Source: an uncultured Bacteroides sp.
Lineage (GTDB): Bacteria; Bacteroidota; Bacteroidia; Bacteroidales; Bacteroidaceae
NCBI GenBank assembly: GCA_905201685.1
Contig: CAJKOW010000073.1
Coordinates: forward strand, 1 to 5,833
DNA: 5,833 nucleotides
Direction of reading: 5' to 3'
Part shown: one piece after another, positions 5,633-5,833 of the stretch
How positions within the stretch are numbered: the stretch's first letter is position 1
How the letters are laid out: the number at the start of each line of letters is the position of its first letter
Notes under the pieces: model-generated
Told to the model about the DNA's origin: nothing
The model's database searches: none
The model's input: the letters and a program-made list of their open reading frames with translations, nothing else
Translations under genes and position numbers: made by a program

Positions 5633-5833
5633 TGCCTGTATCCTTTGTCACGTCCAACAACCGGTTCTTCTTGTAAACGTCTATCAGGTGCGGTTCGCAC
5701 GTGATAACCTTTTCCCGTACCTTTTTCTCTATTTCCGAGAGTTTGTACAGGCACTTGCGGCGGAACACCGAATATTCCACCAGTCCGTCGCTCCTTAACC
5801 GTTGCAGGGTGCGCGTGCTGATATGGAGCATAT
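5625..5833 (-). CDS. Helix-turn-helix protein, N-terminus cut by the right window edge
   Basis: The frame is open to the right edge. The methionine at 5831-5829 is very probably internal, because it falls inside the helix-turn-helix just before ISTRTLQRLRSDG (recognition helix) and the wing YSVFRRKCLYKLSEIE. The visible 68 residues are the second half of an HTH_17/excisionase-like domain plus a basic, helical C-terminus ending TGNE. The pattern matches the 137-residue protein at 3157-3570 (ISKRTLQRYRNNG, then a wing with a Tyr-Lys pair and a hydrophobic-acidic helix), so they are paralogues on either side of the primase gene. Its TAA (5627-5625) overlaps the primase start, in the pattern ATGAATAA, indicating translational coupling. 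A domain with this wording usually follows a short helical N-terminal segment of 40-60 residues, which would lie outside the window. Its role is probably in excision or replication control of the element, by context only. Confidence 0.8.
   Translation of the reverse strand, partial: MLHISTRTLQRLRSDGLVEYSVFRRKCLYKLSEIEKKVREKVITCEPHLIDVYKKNRLLDVTKDTGNE

Noticed and set aside
5829..5831. ATG as the true start of the right-edge HTH gene
   Set aside because: It would cut the helix-turn-helix in half. The frame stays open to the edge, so the gene is best treated as truncated.
1..5833. CRISPR array, tRNA, rRNA or insertion sequence
   Set aside because: No regularly spaced repeats, cloverleaf-like segments, rRNA-like stretches or transposase motifs were seen on either strand.

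Overview
The window joins two unlike DNA types, and every gene in it lies on the minus strand. Bases 1 to about 1290 are very AT-rich (hand-counted 60-base lines give about 18-30% G+C). The genes there have a clear purine-rich Shine-Dalgarno site and protein signatures of the kind found in low-GC gut Firmicutes. Bases from about 1300 to 5833 run from roughly 45% to 65% G+C. They carry a gene set typical of Bacteroidota integrative or mobilizable elements: paired helix-turn-helix proteins, a TOPRIM/ATPase primase-helicase-like protein and an AbiE toxin-antitoxin cassette. A TAnnTTTG-type promoter box supports the same origin. Taxonomy is inferred from composition and gene content only; no database search was possible.

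In the direction of transcription (right to left), the layout is as follows. (1) The C-terminal part of a helix-turn-helix protein runs off the right edge. (2) A 680-residue TOPRIM plus RecA-like ATPase protein follows, its start overlapping the stop of gene 1 by 8 bases. (3) A second, paralogous helix-turn-helix protein of 137 residues begins 19 bases after gene 2 and has a strong AGGAGG site. Genes 1-3 read as one operon. (4) A 194-base gap, counted to the preferred abiEi start, holds two weak dyads and a candidate promoter. (5) The abiEi-like antitoxin and (6) the abiEii-like nucleotidyltransferase toxin overlap by ATGA. (7) The composition then breaks abruptly, and the last 46 codons of a comF-type phosphoribosyltransferase gene remain, beheaded at the break. 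(8) A KAP-like P-loop NTPase begins 36 bases after the comF stop and runs off the left edge after 372 codons.

Functionally, genes 1-3 look like the replication/excision core of a mobile element. abiEi-abiEii is a defence or maintenance cassette (type IV toxin-antitoxin / abortive infection). The KAP-like NTPase is a possible second defence gene, but it belongs to the AT-rich side. The key question is whether the break near 1281-1297 is a real insertion of a Bacteroidota element into a Firmicute comF gene or a metagenome assembly join. If it is real, the abiE transcript would read into the comF remnant and the NTPase gene, because no terminator is visible between them.
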